NCBI GenBank assembly: GCA_019894735.1
Contig: JAGXOB010000001.1
Coordinates: 59,238-123,237 of the forward strand
DNA length: 64,000 nt
Direction of reading: 5' to 3'
DNA from: Promethearchaeota archaeon
GTDB taxonomy: Archaea; Asgardarchaeota; Lokiarchaeia; Sigynarchaeales; SOKP01
The first letter of the stretch is position 1, and the number at the start of each line of letters is the position of its first letter. The position numbers and the translations under genes were made by a program. Under the pieces are notes generated by a model. That model did no database searches, was not told the origin of the DNA, and was given only the letters and a program-made list of their open reading frames with translations. Shown piece after piece: positions 46,204 to 56,344 of the stretch.

Positions 46204-47292
46204 ATGAGCCGTTTTATCTTACACTGCGATTTAGATTGCTTCTTTGCTGCTGTTGAGGAAAGAGATAATCCAGAATATTTGGGAAAACCTATAATTATAG
46301 GAGCAGACCCAAAAGATGGAAAGGGAAGAGGGGTAGTTAGTACTTGTAACTATGAAGCTCGTGAATTCGGACTTCATTCAGCAATGCCTATATCCCAAGC
46401 TTATAAAAGATGTCCTCATGGGATATACCTTCATCCCAATTTTGAGAAATATCAAAAAGCCTCAAAAGAAGTTATGGAGATTCTTAATTCTTATTCAGAC
46501 AAGTTTCAACAAGTGAGCATTGACGAAGCGTATCTAGATGTATCAGATAAGTGTATAAATTTTAAAGAGGCTAGAGATTTAGCTGAAGAATTAAAAAACG
46601 AAGTTCAAAAAAATGTAGGTATAACCATCTCAGTAGGGTGTGCTCCAACTAAATCTATTGCTAAAATCGCTTCAGATTACAAAAAACCAAACGGAATTAC
46701 CATCGTTGAGCAAAGTAAAATAAAAGATTTTTTAAAAAATTTAGATATTACCCGTATTTCAGGAATTGGAAAAAAATCTAAACTTTATTACAACAAAAAA
46801 GGCATTAAAACAATTGGTGACATAATAAATCTTTCACTTCCCAAAATGGTTCAATTATTTGGAAAAAACGGGGAATGGGTGTGGAATGTTGCAAATGGAC
46901 TTGACACTAGAGAAGTAAAAGAATTTCATGGCTATAGAAAATCTATAAGTAAGGAGAGAACTTTTTATGAGGATACGGATGATCTTAATGTTATTTTATC
47001 TAAACTTGAAGAAATAAATAACAGAATTCATAAAAATGTAATTAAAAATAAGATTTATTATAAAACGGTAACTCTTAAAATAAGACTTGAAGGATTTATA
47101 ACATTTACTCGTTCAAAATCCTTTACTCATCATATTCAAGATAAGAGTCGGGTTCTTAAAGTCATCAATGAGCTTTTGAGTCAATTTTCAACTGTGAACA
47201 AGAAAGTTAGGCTTATTGGAATAAGATTATCAAATTTGGAAAAAGCGCCAAGTGTAGCCCAAACTACATTGTTAAGTTATTTAGAAATTTAG
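46204..47292 (+). CDS. dinB: DNA polymerase IV (Y family)
   Basis: 362 aa. Translesion polymerase. Catalytic DLDCFFAAVE (first Asp) and SIDEAYLDVS (Asp-Glu) motifs, palm/thumb and little-finger domains are present. The C-terminus QTTLLSYL is a PCNA-binding PIP box. The ATG at 46204 is immediately before the conserved SRFILHCDLD. Intact. Confidence 0.96.
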   Translation: MSRFILHCDLDCFFAAVEERDNPEYLGKPIIIGADPKDGKGRGVVSTCNYEAREFGLHSAMPISQAYKRCPHGIYLHPNFEKYQKASKEVMEILNSYSDKFQQVSIDEAYLDVSDKCINFKEARDLAEELKNEVQKNVGITISVGCAPTKSIAKIASDYKKPNGITIVEQSKIKDFLKNLDITRISGIGKKSKLYYNKKGIKTIGDIINLSLPKMVQLFGKNGEWVWNVANGLDTREVKEFHGYRKSISKERTFYEDTDDLNVILSKLEEINNRIHKNVIKNKIYYKTVTLKIRLEGFITFTRSKSFTHHIQDKSRVLKVINELLSQFSTVNKKVRLIGIRLSNLEKAPSVAQTTLLSYLEI

Positions 47293-47302
47293 TTTGGATT
47301 GT

Positions 47303-48235
47303 TTAAAAATTTTTAAGAATTTCATTCGATTTAAGCGCATTTAATAAATCATCGTGGATAGTTCCATTTGAAGCGATAAGTCCAGGAGCAGTAACCTTAC
47401 ATTTTTCATTTAGGTATTTAATTGGATTACCTTTAATGTCAGTGATCATTCCTCCCGCTTCTTTAACTAATAATTCACCTGGTAAAAAGTCCCATGTGAA
47501 TGAACGTTGAATATTCATAGGCTTAATATAAATTTCAGCTGAACCCTCTGCAACCATGCATAATTTTGCCATACTATCCATTGGAATAAAATTAGTGATA
47601 TTGAGCGACTTAGCAAAATCTAACACCCATGGTTTATTATAATGTAGGGAATAAGCCATACGAGAAGTTTTTAGGTTTTTGTTATCGCTTACTTTTAACT
47701 TAGAAAAGTTTTGATCTCCATAAGATACTTTAGCTCCATGGTTTTTTTCAGCTGAAAAGATCGTTAGGCTAGTATTCTTATAATTTGGCACACCGATGGC
47801 ACAAACCGTTGGTTTGGTTTGAATCATCAACCCTATCCCAATAGCATATGCTAAATTCTTTTGGAAACCTTTGGTTCCATCAATAGGATCGACAGTCCAT
47901 TGGCGATTAGAACTCGGTCCACGATAGTTTAGCGTTTCTTTTAGATTTTCCTCAAAATTAATTTGTATTGAAGTATAACATCTTTTAAGTATTTTTTCAG
48001 CATTTGAATTTAAAAAAACGCCACTCTCCTCTTCGGCGATAATTTGATCTTCTGGGAAAGATTTCTTAATTTCAGATATTATAAAAATCTGAGAAGCAAA
48101 ATCTGCTAGAGTGACTGGAGAATCGTCTTTCTTTATAAATGATGAAGAATGCTTAGTTCTAAACCATTCTGTAATCTTTGAGGCTTTTTTAACCAAATCA
48201 ATAGCTAATGATAATTCTTTAAGGTATGCAACCAT
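47303..48235 (-). CDS. Inositol-monophosphatase-family phosphatase (HAL2/CysQ-like)
   Basis: 310 aa from ATG 48235, with a possible TTG start at 48244. SPVTLADFASQ, IIAEEESG, WTVDPIDGTKGF and the late TWDFLPGELLVKEAGG are the metal-binding motifs. The D-x-A/ADFA form and KDDSPVT fit 3'(2'),5'-bisphosphate nucleotidases that recycle PAP better than inositol phosphatases. It converges with DinB. Confidence 0.85.
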   Translation of the reverse strand: MVAYLKELSLAIDLVKKASKITEWFRTKHSSSFIKKDDSPVTLADFASQIFIISEIKKSFPEDQIIAEEESGVFLNSNAEKILKRCYTSIQINFEENLKETLNYRGPSSNRQWTVDPIDGTKGFQKNLAYAIGIGLMIQTKPTVCAIGVPNYKNTSLTIFSAEKNHGAKVSYGDQNFSKLKVSDNKNLKTSRMAYSLHYNKPWVLDFAKSLNITNFIPMDSMAKLCMVAEGSAEIYIKPMNIQRSFTWDFLPGELLVKEAGGMITDIKGNPIKYLNEKCKVTAPGLIASNGTIHDDLLNALKSNEILKNF

Positions 48236-48284
48236 AAAATTCAACTCAACCTAGTAAAAAAGCTTTTTTTTATTAAATCTAATT

Positions 48285-49970
48285 CTAAATTTTCTTTGAA
48301 TCCTTAAATAGATCGAAGATATCCATTTCATAATCTACTGTATCTTCAGGTAACAGATTTGGCTCCTTTATTAATTTCGCCAGATAGTAAACTTTACATC
48401 CTCTTTCTAAGTATTGTAAAACGGTATAAGCCCCTTCTAAATGACTTCCACAACACAAACTTCCGTGATTTGCGAGAATTACAGCATTTCTCTCTTCTAG
48501 ACTATCTTTTACATTACCAGCTAATTCTTCACTGCCGGCTTCTCCGTACTCTGAGCAGACTACTTCTCCTCCTAAATAAGGTACAAGTTCTTCCATAACG
48601 GGAGGTAACGATAAATTGAGCGTACTAAGTATTGTCGAGTAAACACCGTGAGAGTGTATAATTGCATTCACATCTTCGCGTTCTTTATATATGCCAAGAT
48701 GAAGGTGTTTTTCCACTGAGGGATTTCTTTCACCTTCGATTACTTTACCATTAAGATCAATTATTAAAATATCATCTGAAATCATATCTTCGTAATTTAC
48801 ATTACTGGGAGTAATTAATACTATTTCTTCGTCCCCCTTTTTCATCCTCATGCTCACGTTTCCCGCTGATCCAATAACATGGCCGTCATTTAGTAATCTT
48901 TTACAAACTTTTACAATTGCTTCCTTAAATTTGGTGAAAGATTGATCTAATGAATCCTTTTTTTCCTTAAATCCTTCAAAAACCTCGGGATTTAAAACAT
49001 GAGTTGGTTTCCCTTTGTCTAACCATGAGACTATATCTTCAAGAAGCATTTTAGATTGTCTGTGAATTACTTCAGTTGTATTTCCACCAACATGGGGGAG
49101 TACTATAACATTATCTAATTCTAAAAACTCATTATCTTCATCAAGAGGTTCCATGGGAAAAACATCTAGAGCCGCTCCAGCAATTATTCTATTCTTTAAG
49201 GCTTCGTATAAGTAATCATAATCTACAAGGCTTCCTTTAGCCAAGTTTATTAAAAAAGCTGTTTCTTTCATCATTTTTATCCGATCCTCGTTAATTAAAT
49301 TATCGTTATCATCTGTAGCAGCTGCATGGATTGAAACGAAATCTGCTTTTTTCATTAAAGTGTCTAAATCAGTTTTTTTACCGTAAATTTCAACGACATC
49401 ATCAGATACATACGGATCATAAATAAGAAGATCAACACCAAATGGTTTCAATCGTTCAGCAACGCGTTGTCCTATCTGACCAAAACCAATAATCCCTACT
49501 GTTTTATCCAATAGCTCACTCCCCATGAACTTATTATAACATTTAATCCAATCTTCAAAATCAATAACTTCAAAATCATCAGAATGCAAAAACTTATCTA
49601 ATTGAGTCAAATTTCTTGCCAACGATATGATTAATCCAACAGTTAATTCAGCAACAGCAACTACGTTCCTAAGAGGTGTATAAATTACGGGAATCCTATT
49701 TTTAGTAGCCGCTTCTAAATTAATATTGAATGGATCTCCTCGACACGACCCAATCAATTTCAAATTTGTTTTTTCAAATAATTCCGCTTTTTTTAAATCA
49801 TCTGCAACCGTAATAAAAATATCGTAATCCTTTAACTTTTCAATCATCTCCTTGACATCAAAATAAATATTTCCAGTTTCTCTCCAACTCTCATAAGTGA
49901 CATCCATTTTCTTTCTCAATTCCTTTAAAACTTCATCCGATATGCTTGCTGTTATAAAAGCTCTCATCAT
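48285..49970 (-). CDS. Fusion: D-2-hydroxyacid dehydrogenase + class II aldolase
   Basis: 561 aa, a fusion. Residues about 1-335: D-isomer-specific dehydrogenase with NAD-binding GIIGFGQIGQRVAERL, NLAKGSLVDYDYLYEAL, LDVFPMEPL and catalytic His in LPHVGG. Residues about 345-561: class II aldolase with zinc ligands IIHSHG (about 465-470) and LANHGS, plus the Glu in SVEKHLHLG. Each half has its catalytic residues. The pair could process a sugar acid through oxidation then aldol cleavage or decarboxylation. It belongs with the FGGY kinase 2 kb away. Confidence 0.88.
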   Translation of the reverse strand: MMRAFITASISDEVLKELRKKMDVTYESWRETGNIYFDVKEMIEKLKDYDIFITVADDLKKAELFEKTNLKLIGSCRGDPFNINLEAATKNRIPVIYTPLRNVVAVAELTVGLIISLARNLTQLDKFLHSDDFEVIDFEDWIKCYNKFMGSELLDKTVGIIGFGQIGQRVAERLKPFGVDLLIYDPYVSDDVVEIYGKKTDLDTLMKKADFVSIHAAATDDNDNLINEDRIKMMKETAFLINLAKGSLVDYDYLYEALKNRIIAGAALDVFPMEPLDEDNEFLELDNVIVLPHVGGNTTEVIHRQSKMLLEDIVSWLDKGKPTHVLNPEVFEGFKEKKDSLDQSFTKFKEAIVKVCKRLLNDGHVIGSAGNVSMRMKKGDEEIVLITPSNVNYEDMISDDILIIDLNGKVIEGERNPSVEKHLHLGIYKEREDVNAIIHSHGVYSTILSTLNLSLPPVMEELVPYLGGEVVCSEYGEAGSEELAGNVKDSLEERNAVILANHGSLCCGSHLEGAYTVLQYLERGCKVYYLAKLIKEPNLLPEDTVDYEMDIFDLFKDSKKI

Positions 49971-50071
49971 CTTCTCAACTCATTCAAAAAATAAGTAGTT
50001 AATTTAGATATTAGATTAATTAATACCAAATAATAAAAGTTAGAATCAATAAAAAGTATAATTAAAATTTT

Positions 50072-50422
50072 TTAAAACATTAGGCTTCTTAGTTTCATTA
50101 AATTCCGAATTTGACCTTCAATAACCTTTATTTTACCCGAAGAATACGCTTTTACTGCTCCAAGCTCCTTATTAAATAGCTCCAACATTATCTTTTCTGA
50201 GGTAAATTCGATCTTTACTGGAGCCTTCCCATCGCTAGTATTGTCCTTTACCTCAATTCCTTGATCGTTATTTACCAGAAGCATTACATTCCGGTTAGTA
50301 TCTAAGAATGTTATCTGTATGGGTTCTTCGTAGTTAGCTAATTTTCTTCTAACTTTTTCAGAGTTATTGTAACGGTTTTCGATTTCCTTTAAACACGATT
50401 CAATACTATTAAATTCTGACAA
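50072..50422 (-). CDS. SCP2 sterol-carrier-like domain protein
   Basis: 116 aa, a single SCP2-like fold: helices then QITFLDTNRNVMLLVNNDQG, VKIEFTSEKIMLELFNKEL and GKIKVIEG. Such proteins bind lipids or acyl chains in a hydrophobic pocket; standalone prokaryotic versions have no known target. Lies between FGGY kinase and the fusion gene. Confidence 0.75.
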   Translation of the reverse strand: MSEFNSIESCLKEIENRYNNSEKVRRKLANYEEPIQITFLDTNRNVMLLVNNDQGIEVKDNTSDGKAPVKIEFTSEKIMLELFNKELGAVKAYSSGKIKVIEGQIRNLMKLRSLMF

Positions 50423-50511
50423 TTTATCACACCCCTAAAATACGAATACAACTTTAGTATGTAATAATTAACTTTCCTTTATAAAAATTTAATAAATATA
50501 TGAAAAAGAAA

Positions 50512-52035
50512 TTACAAATTATCAATTTTATTTTTAAGGTTTTTCCATTCAAGATAAATGGATTTATATTTCTCTGAAATGCTAGGATTACTCTTTATCT
50601 TCTCATATGTAATGAGATCTTTAACCATAACTTTATAATCTGAATAAATATCTAACGCTTTCAGAGTATTCATTGCTACTCCTATAAAAGCTGAGTCTTT
50701 TACTAATGGGATTGAAATTTCTGAATCTAACACATTTGCCAACAATTTGCTAAATTCTTCTGATTTAGCCATACCTCCAGCGCAAAAAGTTTTAGTATTT
50801 AAATCAGTATAGTTATTTAAAGCATTATAGTTTTCCAATATTCCAAATGCGATATTTTCAAGAACACTTCTACCAAAATCTTCAATCTTGGGGAGTTCCT
50901 CAGATATCATCATAGGAGGTTGAAAAGCAAATACGCCTCTTTTTATTGAAGTTTGATTTTTAATGTTCATATTTTCGGGTCCTAAGTACGCGTAAGTTGA
51001 TAAAGCTCCCGGTGGAGACAATTTTAAATATGTATCCATCAAAAAGTCGGGATTTTCCTCTGAATTAGACAAAAAACTTTTCTTAAACCAATTATAGGAA
51101 GCACCTGTGTTGCCCGCATTCCCTTCTAATAACCACTTTCCCTGTACAGAATGACAAGATGTCCAATAATTATTTGAAGGATCAATAATCGGTTTATCCA
51201 CTACGAGATGAAGTGGGGCTGTTGTACCTAAACTGATACCGATATCTCCTTCTTCAATAACTCCCATTCCTAACAGGGTTGCTTGAGTATCTCCTCCTGC
51301 TTTGACTATAGGAATATTATTTTGATTAAAGTTGAATTTTTTAGCTAATTCCGGCTTTAATTCACCAACTAAAGTTCCTGATTCCACAATATCTGGGAAT
51401 AAATCGGGATTGAAATCAAAAGTATTTATTATTTCTGAACTCCACTCCTTTTTTTTAATATCTAATAACTGAGATTCCGCAGCAGATGAAAAATCACTAA
51501 CGTAGATTCCACTAAGACGGTATACTAACCAATCATCCAACATTAGCACTTTACTTATTTTTGCATAAGTTTCTTCCTCTTCTTCTCTGAACCATAATAA
51601 CCTAGCTAAGCAAAATAATAAAGAAGGACTATGACCGGTTATTTCAAATAGATCCTTTTCTGAAAATTCATCATCTATTAGATAAGCAGAATCAATTCCG
51701 CGAACATCTATATTAGGCCCTCCATAAACAACGTCCCCCTTTTCGTCTAAAAAAACAGATGCAATCCTTTGAGCACATGTAGATATTCCTAAAATTTTGG
51801 TATTTTGATTCTTAATTTTAATAAGAACTTGATTTATTCCATTAACTATTTTATTCCAGATATCTTCCATGTTAAAACTTTTAACAAAACCATCTATCCC
51901 CTCATTAATTATATTAATGTTTTGACTATTGAAATGAACCAATTTCAAACCTTCTGAAACTAAACCAACTTTTACAGAATTAGATGAAAAATCTATTACA
52001 AGAATCAGATTTTCATTTTTTTCCATAATTCTCAT
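50512..52035 (-). CDS. FGGY-family carbohydrate kinase
   Basis: 507 aa. Actin-like ATPase fold: VIDFSSNSVKVGLVSEG at the start, AGGDTQATLLGMGV, ISLGTTAPLHLVVDKP, and FCAGGMAKSEEFSKLLA near the end. Phosphorylates a sugar or sugar derivative. The substrate is not readable; candidates are xylulose, ribulose, fuculose or AI-2-like. With the aldolases and isomerase it fits kinase-then-aldolase catabolism. Confidence 0.9.
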   Translation of the reverse strand: MRIMEKNENLILVIDFSSNSVKVGLVSEGLKLVHFNSQNINIINEGIDGFVKSFNMEDIWNKIVNGINQVLIKIKNQNTKILGISTCAQRIASVFLDEKGDVVYGGPNIDVRGIDSAYLIDDEFSEKDLFEITGHSPSLLFCLARLLWFREEEEETYAKISKVLMLDDWLVYRLSGIYVSDFSSAAESQLLDIKKKEWSSEIINTFDFNPDLFPDIVESGTLVGELKPELAKKFNFNQNNIPIVKAGGDTQATLLGMGVIEEGDIGISLGTTAPLHLVVDKPIIDPSNNYWTSCHSVQGKWLLEGNAGNTGASYNWFKKSFLSNSEENPDFLMDTYLKLSPPGALSTYAYLGPENMNIKNQTSIKRGVFAFQPPMMISEELPKIEDFGRSVLENIAFGILENYNALNNYTDLNTKTFCAGGMAKSEEFSKLLANVLDSEISIPLVKDSAFIGVAMNTLKALDIYSDYKVMVKDLITYEKIKSNPSISEKYKSIYLEWKNLKNKIDNL

Positions 52036-52052
52036 CTGGAAAGTTTGTAAAA

Positions 52053-52694
52053 TTATGATGAAGTTAGATGTTTCCGTACAACATTTCCTCGTGGAAATTC
52101 TTCTTCAAAAAGTATTGCTTGAAAAGTGTATATCTTTGTACTTTTTAAATCTCTCCAAGCTTCAGAAGTAAGCCATGCTTTATTACATGTGTGCTCTAAG
52201 AAAGTTTCCACATCCCAATTTCTATCGTGGTCAACAGGAACTTGTGGGAGCAATAAACCTCTTCGCATGCCTTTCTCTACTATCAGCCCATCTCTTCCAA
52301 TTACGATTTTTTCAATATAATCTTTCGGATCGCTTACTTCTATCAATTTTGGAGGAGTCAAGATTGAAAGTTCAATAACAATATTATCCATTTCTTCAAG
52401 TGTGACGGGGGGAAAGCGTGAATCTTCTATAGCCGAACTTACCGACACCCGATGAATAGCATCAAATAAAGAGAATTTAGGTTCAATGTATCCGATACAC
52501 CCTCTTAAGTGGTTACCGTCAACATTTTGAACGTTTAAGGTTACAAAAGCACCATATTTATCCGTAAATTTCTTCCTCAAATCATCCGGAACTATTATTC
52601 TTTTACTATTTTGAAGGAAATGCACGATATTCTCTCTCGCAAATTTAATTAAAACTTTTCCTTCTTCTAATGTAAATATTTCTTTTTCTGTCAT
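52053..52694 (-). CDS. AMMECR1-family protein
   Basis: 213 aa from ATG 52694; a TTG 6 nt upstream is also possible. The signature LRGCIGY (about 63-69) and the DSRFPPVTLEE segment are present, with RRGLLLPQVPVDHDRN. Universal archaeal/eukaryotic family, function unclear, often linked by context to radical SAM AmmeMemoRadiSam proteins, which are not seen here. Ends 17 nt from the FGGY kinase gene. Confidence 0.92.
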   Translation of the reverse strand: MTEKEIFTLEEGKVLIKFARENIVHFLQNSKRIIVPDDLRKKFTDKYGAFVTLNVQNVDGNHLRGCIGYIEPKFSLFDAIHRVSVSSAIEDSRFPPVTLEEMDNIVIELSILTPPKLIEVSDPKDYIEKIVIGRDGLIVEKGMRRGLLLPQVPVDHDRNWDVETFLEHTCNKAWLTSEAWRDLKSTKIYTFQAILFEEEFPRGNVVRKHLTSS

Positions 52695-52755
52695 GCTCAA
52701 TCTCTTAGAATTTGCTTTCAGTATATAATAGGAGACGGTTAATTATAATAATAAC

Positions 52756-54150
52756 TTAGTTAGAATGTTTAATAATATTTCCGTTAGGTTCAGCATCATC
52801 GTTATTTATTTCGATTCCGCTTAGAAATACTTTCCATAGTTGAACTGTGGTTTTATAACCCTCATAGGGAGAAAATTTTGCTTTTGTTTTGAACGATTCT
52901 GGCTTTATAGGATATTCAGGAATCTTATCAACTATGATTAAATCAGCATCGTAGCCTACTTTAATTAATCCTTTATTCTTAATATTAAAAATTCTTGCAG
53001 GATTTTCAGAAGTAACCTTAACAAAAGTTTCAAGAGAAATTTCACCTCTGAAAACTTTATCTAATAATATTAATGCATAGGTTTCAAATCCGGGGAATCC
53101 CGAGGGTGCGTTTATATAATCTTGAGCCTTGTCTTTCATTGAATGAGGTGCGTGATCCGTGCCTACAAGGTTTATGTTCCTTTCCTTAAGTTCTTTGAAT
53201 AAAAATAAGGAATGTTCTTCGTCCCTTAAAGGAGGTAGAACTTTCCCAAAATTAGGATTGCTTAATTGTATGGTATTTGCCAGTGTTAAGTGGTGTGGCG
53301 TTGTTTCGAAGGTGATTTTTAAATTTGGTTTCATATCTAAAGCTTTTTGTATTAAATTATAACTATCTTTACAACTTATATGGCAAAAATGTATAATTGG
53401 ATAATTTTCAGCGCTCAAATCCATATCTACAATAATTTTATAACAATTATCGAGAACGAAGTTCACGTATTTAGCTTCTAGAGTGGTAGGGTAAAGATTA
53501 TTATGTAATTCTAATATGGGCACATTATTCAATGTTCCACTAGTATAAATTTCCTTCTTTTCTTCTGGAGTTATGGGCCAATCTGGGTGAATAAATATGG
53601 GAATTTGCAATTTGGACGAAATATTAAGGATTTTCTGAACATTCAAATAATTTGTCCAATCTATGTCGTTTAAAGAGCCTAACGGATAGATTTTAAAACC
53701 AATAACACCTAAATCAATAATTGAAATAATTTCTTTGAGATTAATATCCTTAGGAATTCCAGCGATAAATCCTACATTCACGAATATCTTGTTCTCTGCT
53801 TTTTTCATCCATTTTTTAATTTGAGTTGGGTTTATCGCAGGAGGAATCGTATTCGGCATATTAAAAACTGTCGTAACTCCAGAAAAAGCTGCTGCTAATG
53901 TTCCAGATGAAAAAGTTTCTTTTTCACTCTGTCCCATGTCTCTTAAATGAGAATGAATATCGATTATACCGGGTAAAATTTTTCTCTTTTCGCAATCTAT
54001 TTCTATCCCATCTTCATTTTTGCTTCGAATTAATTTTACATCATCATCAAAGTTATCATTTGTAACAGATGTAATCTTACCCTTAACGATTAATAAAGCT
54101 CCATCCTGGAGCGAGCCATTATTATATATTAACGCGTTTTTTAATATCAA
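52756..54150 (-). CDS. pyrC: Dihydroorotase
   Basis: 464 aa. Closes carbamoyl-aspartate to dihydroorotate. Metal ligands HSHLRD (about 66), carbamylated Lys in VIGFKIYP, HPD, CHIS and Asp in GTDHAPHS are all present, so it is the amidohydrolase-type PyrC rather than an allantoinase, though allantoinase is not excluded. Its start overlaps trmY by 4 nt, making an SRP54-TrmY-PyrC operon. Confidence 0.93.
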   Translation of the reverse strand: MILKNALIYNNGSLQDGALLIVKGKITSVTNDNFDDDVKLIRSKNEDGIEIDCEKRKILPGIIDIHSHLRDMGQSEKETFSSGTLAAAFSGVTTVFNMPNTIPPAINPTQIKKWMKKAENKIFVNVGFIAGIPKDINLKEIISIIDLGVIGFKIYPLGSLNDIDWTNYLNVQKILNISSKLQIPIFIHPDWPITPEEKKEIYTSGTLNNVPILELHNNLYPTTLEAKYVNFVLDNCYKIIVDMDLSAENYPIIHFCHISCKDSYNLIQKALDMKPNLKITFETTPHHLTLANTIQLSNPNFGKVLPPLRDEEHSLFLFKELKERNINLVGTDHAPHSMKDKAQDYINAPSGFPGFETYALILLDKVFRGEISLETFVKVTSENPARIFNIKNKGLIKVGYDADLIIVDKIPEYPIKPESFKTKAKFSPYEGYKTTVQLWKVFLSGIEINNDDAEPNGNIIKHSN

Positions 54151-54812
54151 AGATCTATGTCTATAGCTAAATTCTCTTTTTGGTCAATTAGAAAATTAAC
54201 ATACAAAATTTTATTTTCAATCCCTTTAATATTTGAAAGATTAGTATATATTAATTTGTATTTTTCATCAACCACACCCAAAAAATCAACTGTACACTGT
54301 GAATTTTTAGGAAAAGGAAAAATATAACAATACTCATTAAGTTTATACAAATCCTGTAAGTTGATGAGAGTATTATGCGTATTTCCTTTTTCAAATTCGT
54401 CTATAATCAAAATTTTATCATTATGTAGATCTTTAATGTTTTCTAAAACCGATTTACCATTTAGGACTCTTTTAACAAAAATTCCTGGTGTAGATTTCTG
54501 CATTCCTATGAAATTTGTTTTTTCAACCCCAATTATCTTATCCAATGCTTTTTTTAAGAGTAAAGCTTGGGATCTCTCATCAGAGCCTAAATATCTTAAA
54601 GAATTACCTTCAAACTTTATTAAACATTGGATTGAATCAATATAGATGTATAAGTTATTGGTTTTCCTTATTGAATAAGAACAACAGAAAGACTCTCGTA
54701 TAATTGAGCACAAGTTATAAATATCTAGAGGTGTATGTCCATTATCTATAACCTTCTTGGAATAATCGGAAATTTTTTCTATAAATAATATAAAATTTAC
54801 CACTCGAATCAA
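54147..54812 (-). CDS. trmY: tRNA pseudouridine-54 N1-methyltransferase
   Basis: 221 aa. SPOUT/DUF358 family: an N-terminal ISDYSK...DIYNLCSIIRESF, IKFEGNSLRYLGSDERSQ (the DERS motif) and the knot-like VDFLGVVDE near the end. TrmY methylates N1 of pseudouridine 54 in archaeal tRNA. It lies 15 nt after SRP54 and overlaps PyrC by 4 nt. Confidence 0.8.
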   Translation of the reverse strand: MIRVVNFILFIEKISDYSKKVIDNGHTPLDIYNLCSIIRESFCCSYSIRKTNNLYIYIDSIQCLIKFEGNSLRYLGSDERSQALLLKKALDKIIGVEKTNFIGMQKSTPGIFVKRVLNGKSVLENIKDLHNDKILIIDEFEKGNTHNTLINLQDLYKLNEYCYIFPFPKNSQCTVDFLGVVDEKYKLIYTNLSNIKGIENKILYVNFLIDQKENLAIDIDL

Positions 54813-54827
54813 AACAAAATAATTGGT

Positions 54828-56189
54828 TTAAAATCCATCGAATTTTTTAAATATATTATCAAAACCAGGTGGCAAGCCCTTTCCACCTTTTTTTCCTTTT
54901 TTTTGCATTTGTAAAGCCTTCTTCATAAATTTCTTCATTTGATTATATTGATCGAGCATCTTATTTATTGCAGCATAGTCTGTGCCACTTCCAATAGCAA
55001 TTCTTCTTTTTCTAGTTTTTTTTATAATTTTTGGATTATCTTTTTCGGCTTGAGTTAAAGAATTTAAAACGACTTCCCACTTCTCTAGATTTTTTTCAGC
55101 ATCATCAGTTAAAGCCTCAGGAATATTACCTCCTCCCATCATTGCTAAGATTTGTTTCATATTTCCAACTTTTTTAATACTTTTCAATTGAGACAAAAGA
55201 TCGTCTAGCGTGAATTTACCTTTCATCATCCGCTTTACTAAATCTGGATCCACATCAATTTCAGCTTCTTGTACTCGTTTAACCAAGCCTTCTAAATCTG
55301 GAACCCCTAATAGGCTACCTACAAATGTTGTAGGGTTAAATTCTTCAAAATCCTCTAGTTTTTCGCCGACTCCTATAAATCTTATAGATTGATTAGTGGC
55401 AGCACAAGCAGAGAGTGCTCCCCCTCCCTTAGCCGTTCCGTCCAATTTAGTTACAATAATACTTCCGATGTTTGTAGCCTTCGCAAACTCTTCCGCCTGT
55501 GAATATGCTTGCTGCCCTAAGCTTCCATCGATTACCAAGATTACTTCGTTAGGTTTTAAGCTAGCTTCAATTTTCTCCATTTCTTTCATTAATTCCTTTT
55601 CTTCCTTGTGTCGACCAGCCGTATCAACTATAACAATATCGTGTTCGTCATTAATAGCTTTTTTAGTTTCTCTAAACGCAAGTTTAATAGCATTTTTTTC
55701 GTTTGGATTTCCATAGCACTTTACACCAATTTGGCTTGTTAGTTGAACGAGTTGTTCGTATGCTCCTGGTCGCCATGTATCTGTCGTAACTGCAGCCACC
55801 TTATATCCCTTGCTCTTATAAAATCGCGATAACTTCCCAATAGTCGTAGTTTTTCCTGAGCCTTGAATTCCCACAAGTAATATTACATTACTTTTCCCCG
55901 GTTTAATTCTAATTGGTGCAGATTTCCCACCTATTGTTTTGACTAACTCGTCATGAACAAGTTTGATTATAAAATCTTTTCTTCTCGCCCTTTTAAGATC
56001 AGTATTCATAGCCTCTTTTTTAATATTTTCAGTCATCTGGAAAACTAACTCAACTTTTACGTCAGCACTTAGTAAAGCTCGTTGTAAATCTTGGATTATT
56101 GCATTAATTACTTCTTTGTCAATTTGAGGTAATCCTCGTAGCTTCCGCATTATTGACTCTAAGTCTTTCCCTAGTTTTTTAAATGCCAT
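54828..56189 (-). CDS. srp54: Signal recognition particle GTPase SRP54
   Basis: 453 aa. N-domain helices, GTPase (GIQGSGKTTTIGKL about 110-123; VDTAGRHKEE; TKLDGTAKGGG) and a methionine-rich M-domain ending KKGGKGLPPGF. Binds signal peptides and 7S RNA for co-translational targeting. First gene of the trmY-pyrC operon. Confidence 0.98.
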   Translation of the reverse strand: MAFKKLGKDLESIMRKLRGLPQIDKEVINAIIQDLQRALLSADVKVELVFQMTENIKKEAMNTDLKRARRKDFIIKLVHDELVKTIGGKSAPIRIKPGKSNVILLVGIQGSGKTTTIGKLSRFYKSKGYKVAAVTTDTWRPGAYEQLVQLTSQIGVKCYGNPNEKNAIKLAFRETKKAINDEHDIVIVDTAGRHKEEKELMKEMEKIEASLKPNEVILVIDGSLGQQAYSQAEEFAKATNIGSIIVTKLDGTAKGGGALSACAATNQSIRFIGVGEKLEDFEEFNPTTFVGSLLGVPDLEGLVKRVQEAEIDVDPDLVKRMMKGKFTLDDLLSQLKSIKKVGNMKQILAMMGGGNIPEALTDDAEKNLEKWEVVLNSLTQAEKDNPKIIKKTRKRRIAIGSGTDYAAINKMLDQYNQMKKFMKKALQMQKKGKKGGKGLPPGFDNIFKKFDGF

Positions 56190-56344
56190 GATACATCGGT
56201 TTTTGCATTTATAATTTAAATATAAAAATAAACAAAAACTAATATTTTTTTTTAAATGATTATAATATTATATAAAAAAGAAATGTGAAAATTAAAAATA
56301 TTACTTATTAATATTTAGAGAAAAATAAAAGGTGAAAATAGATT

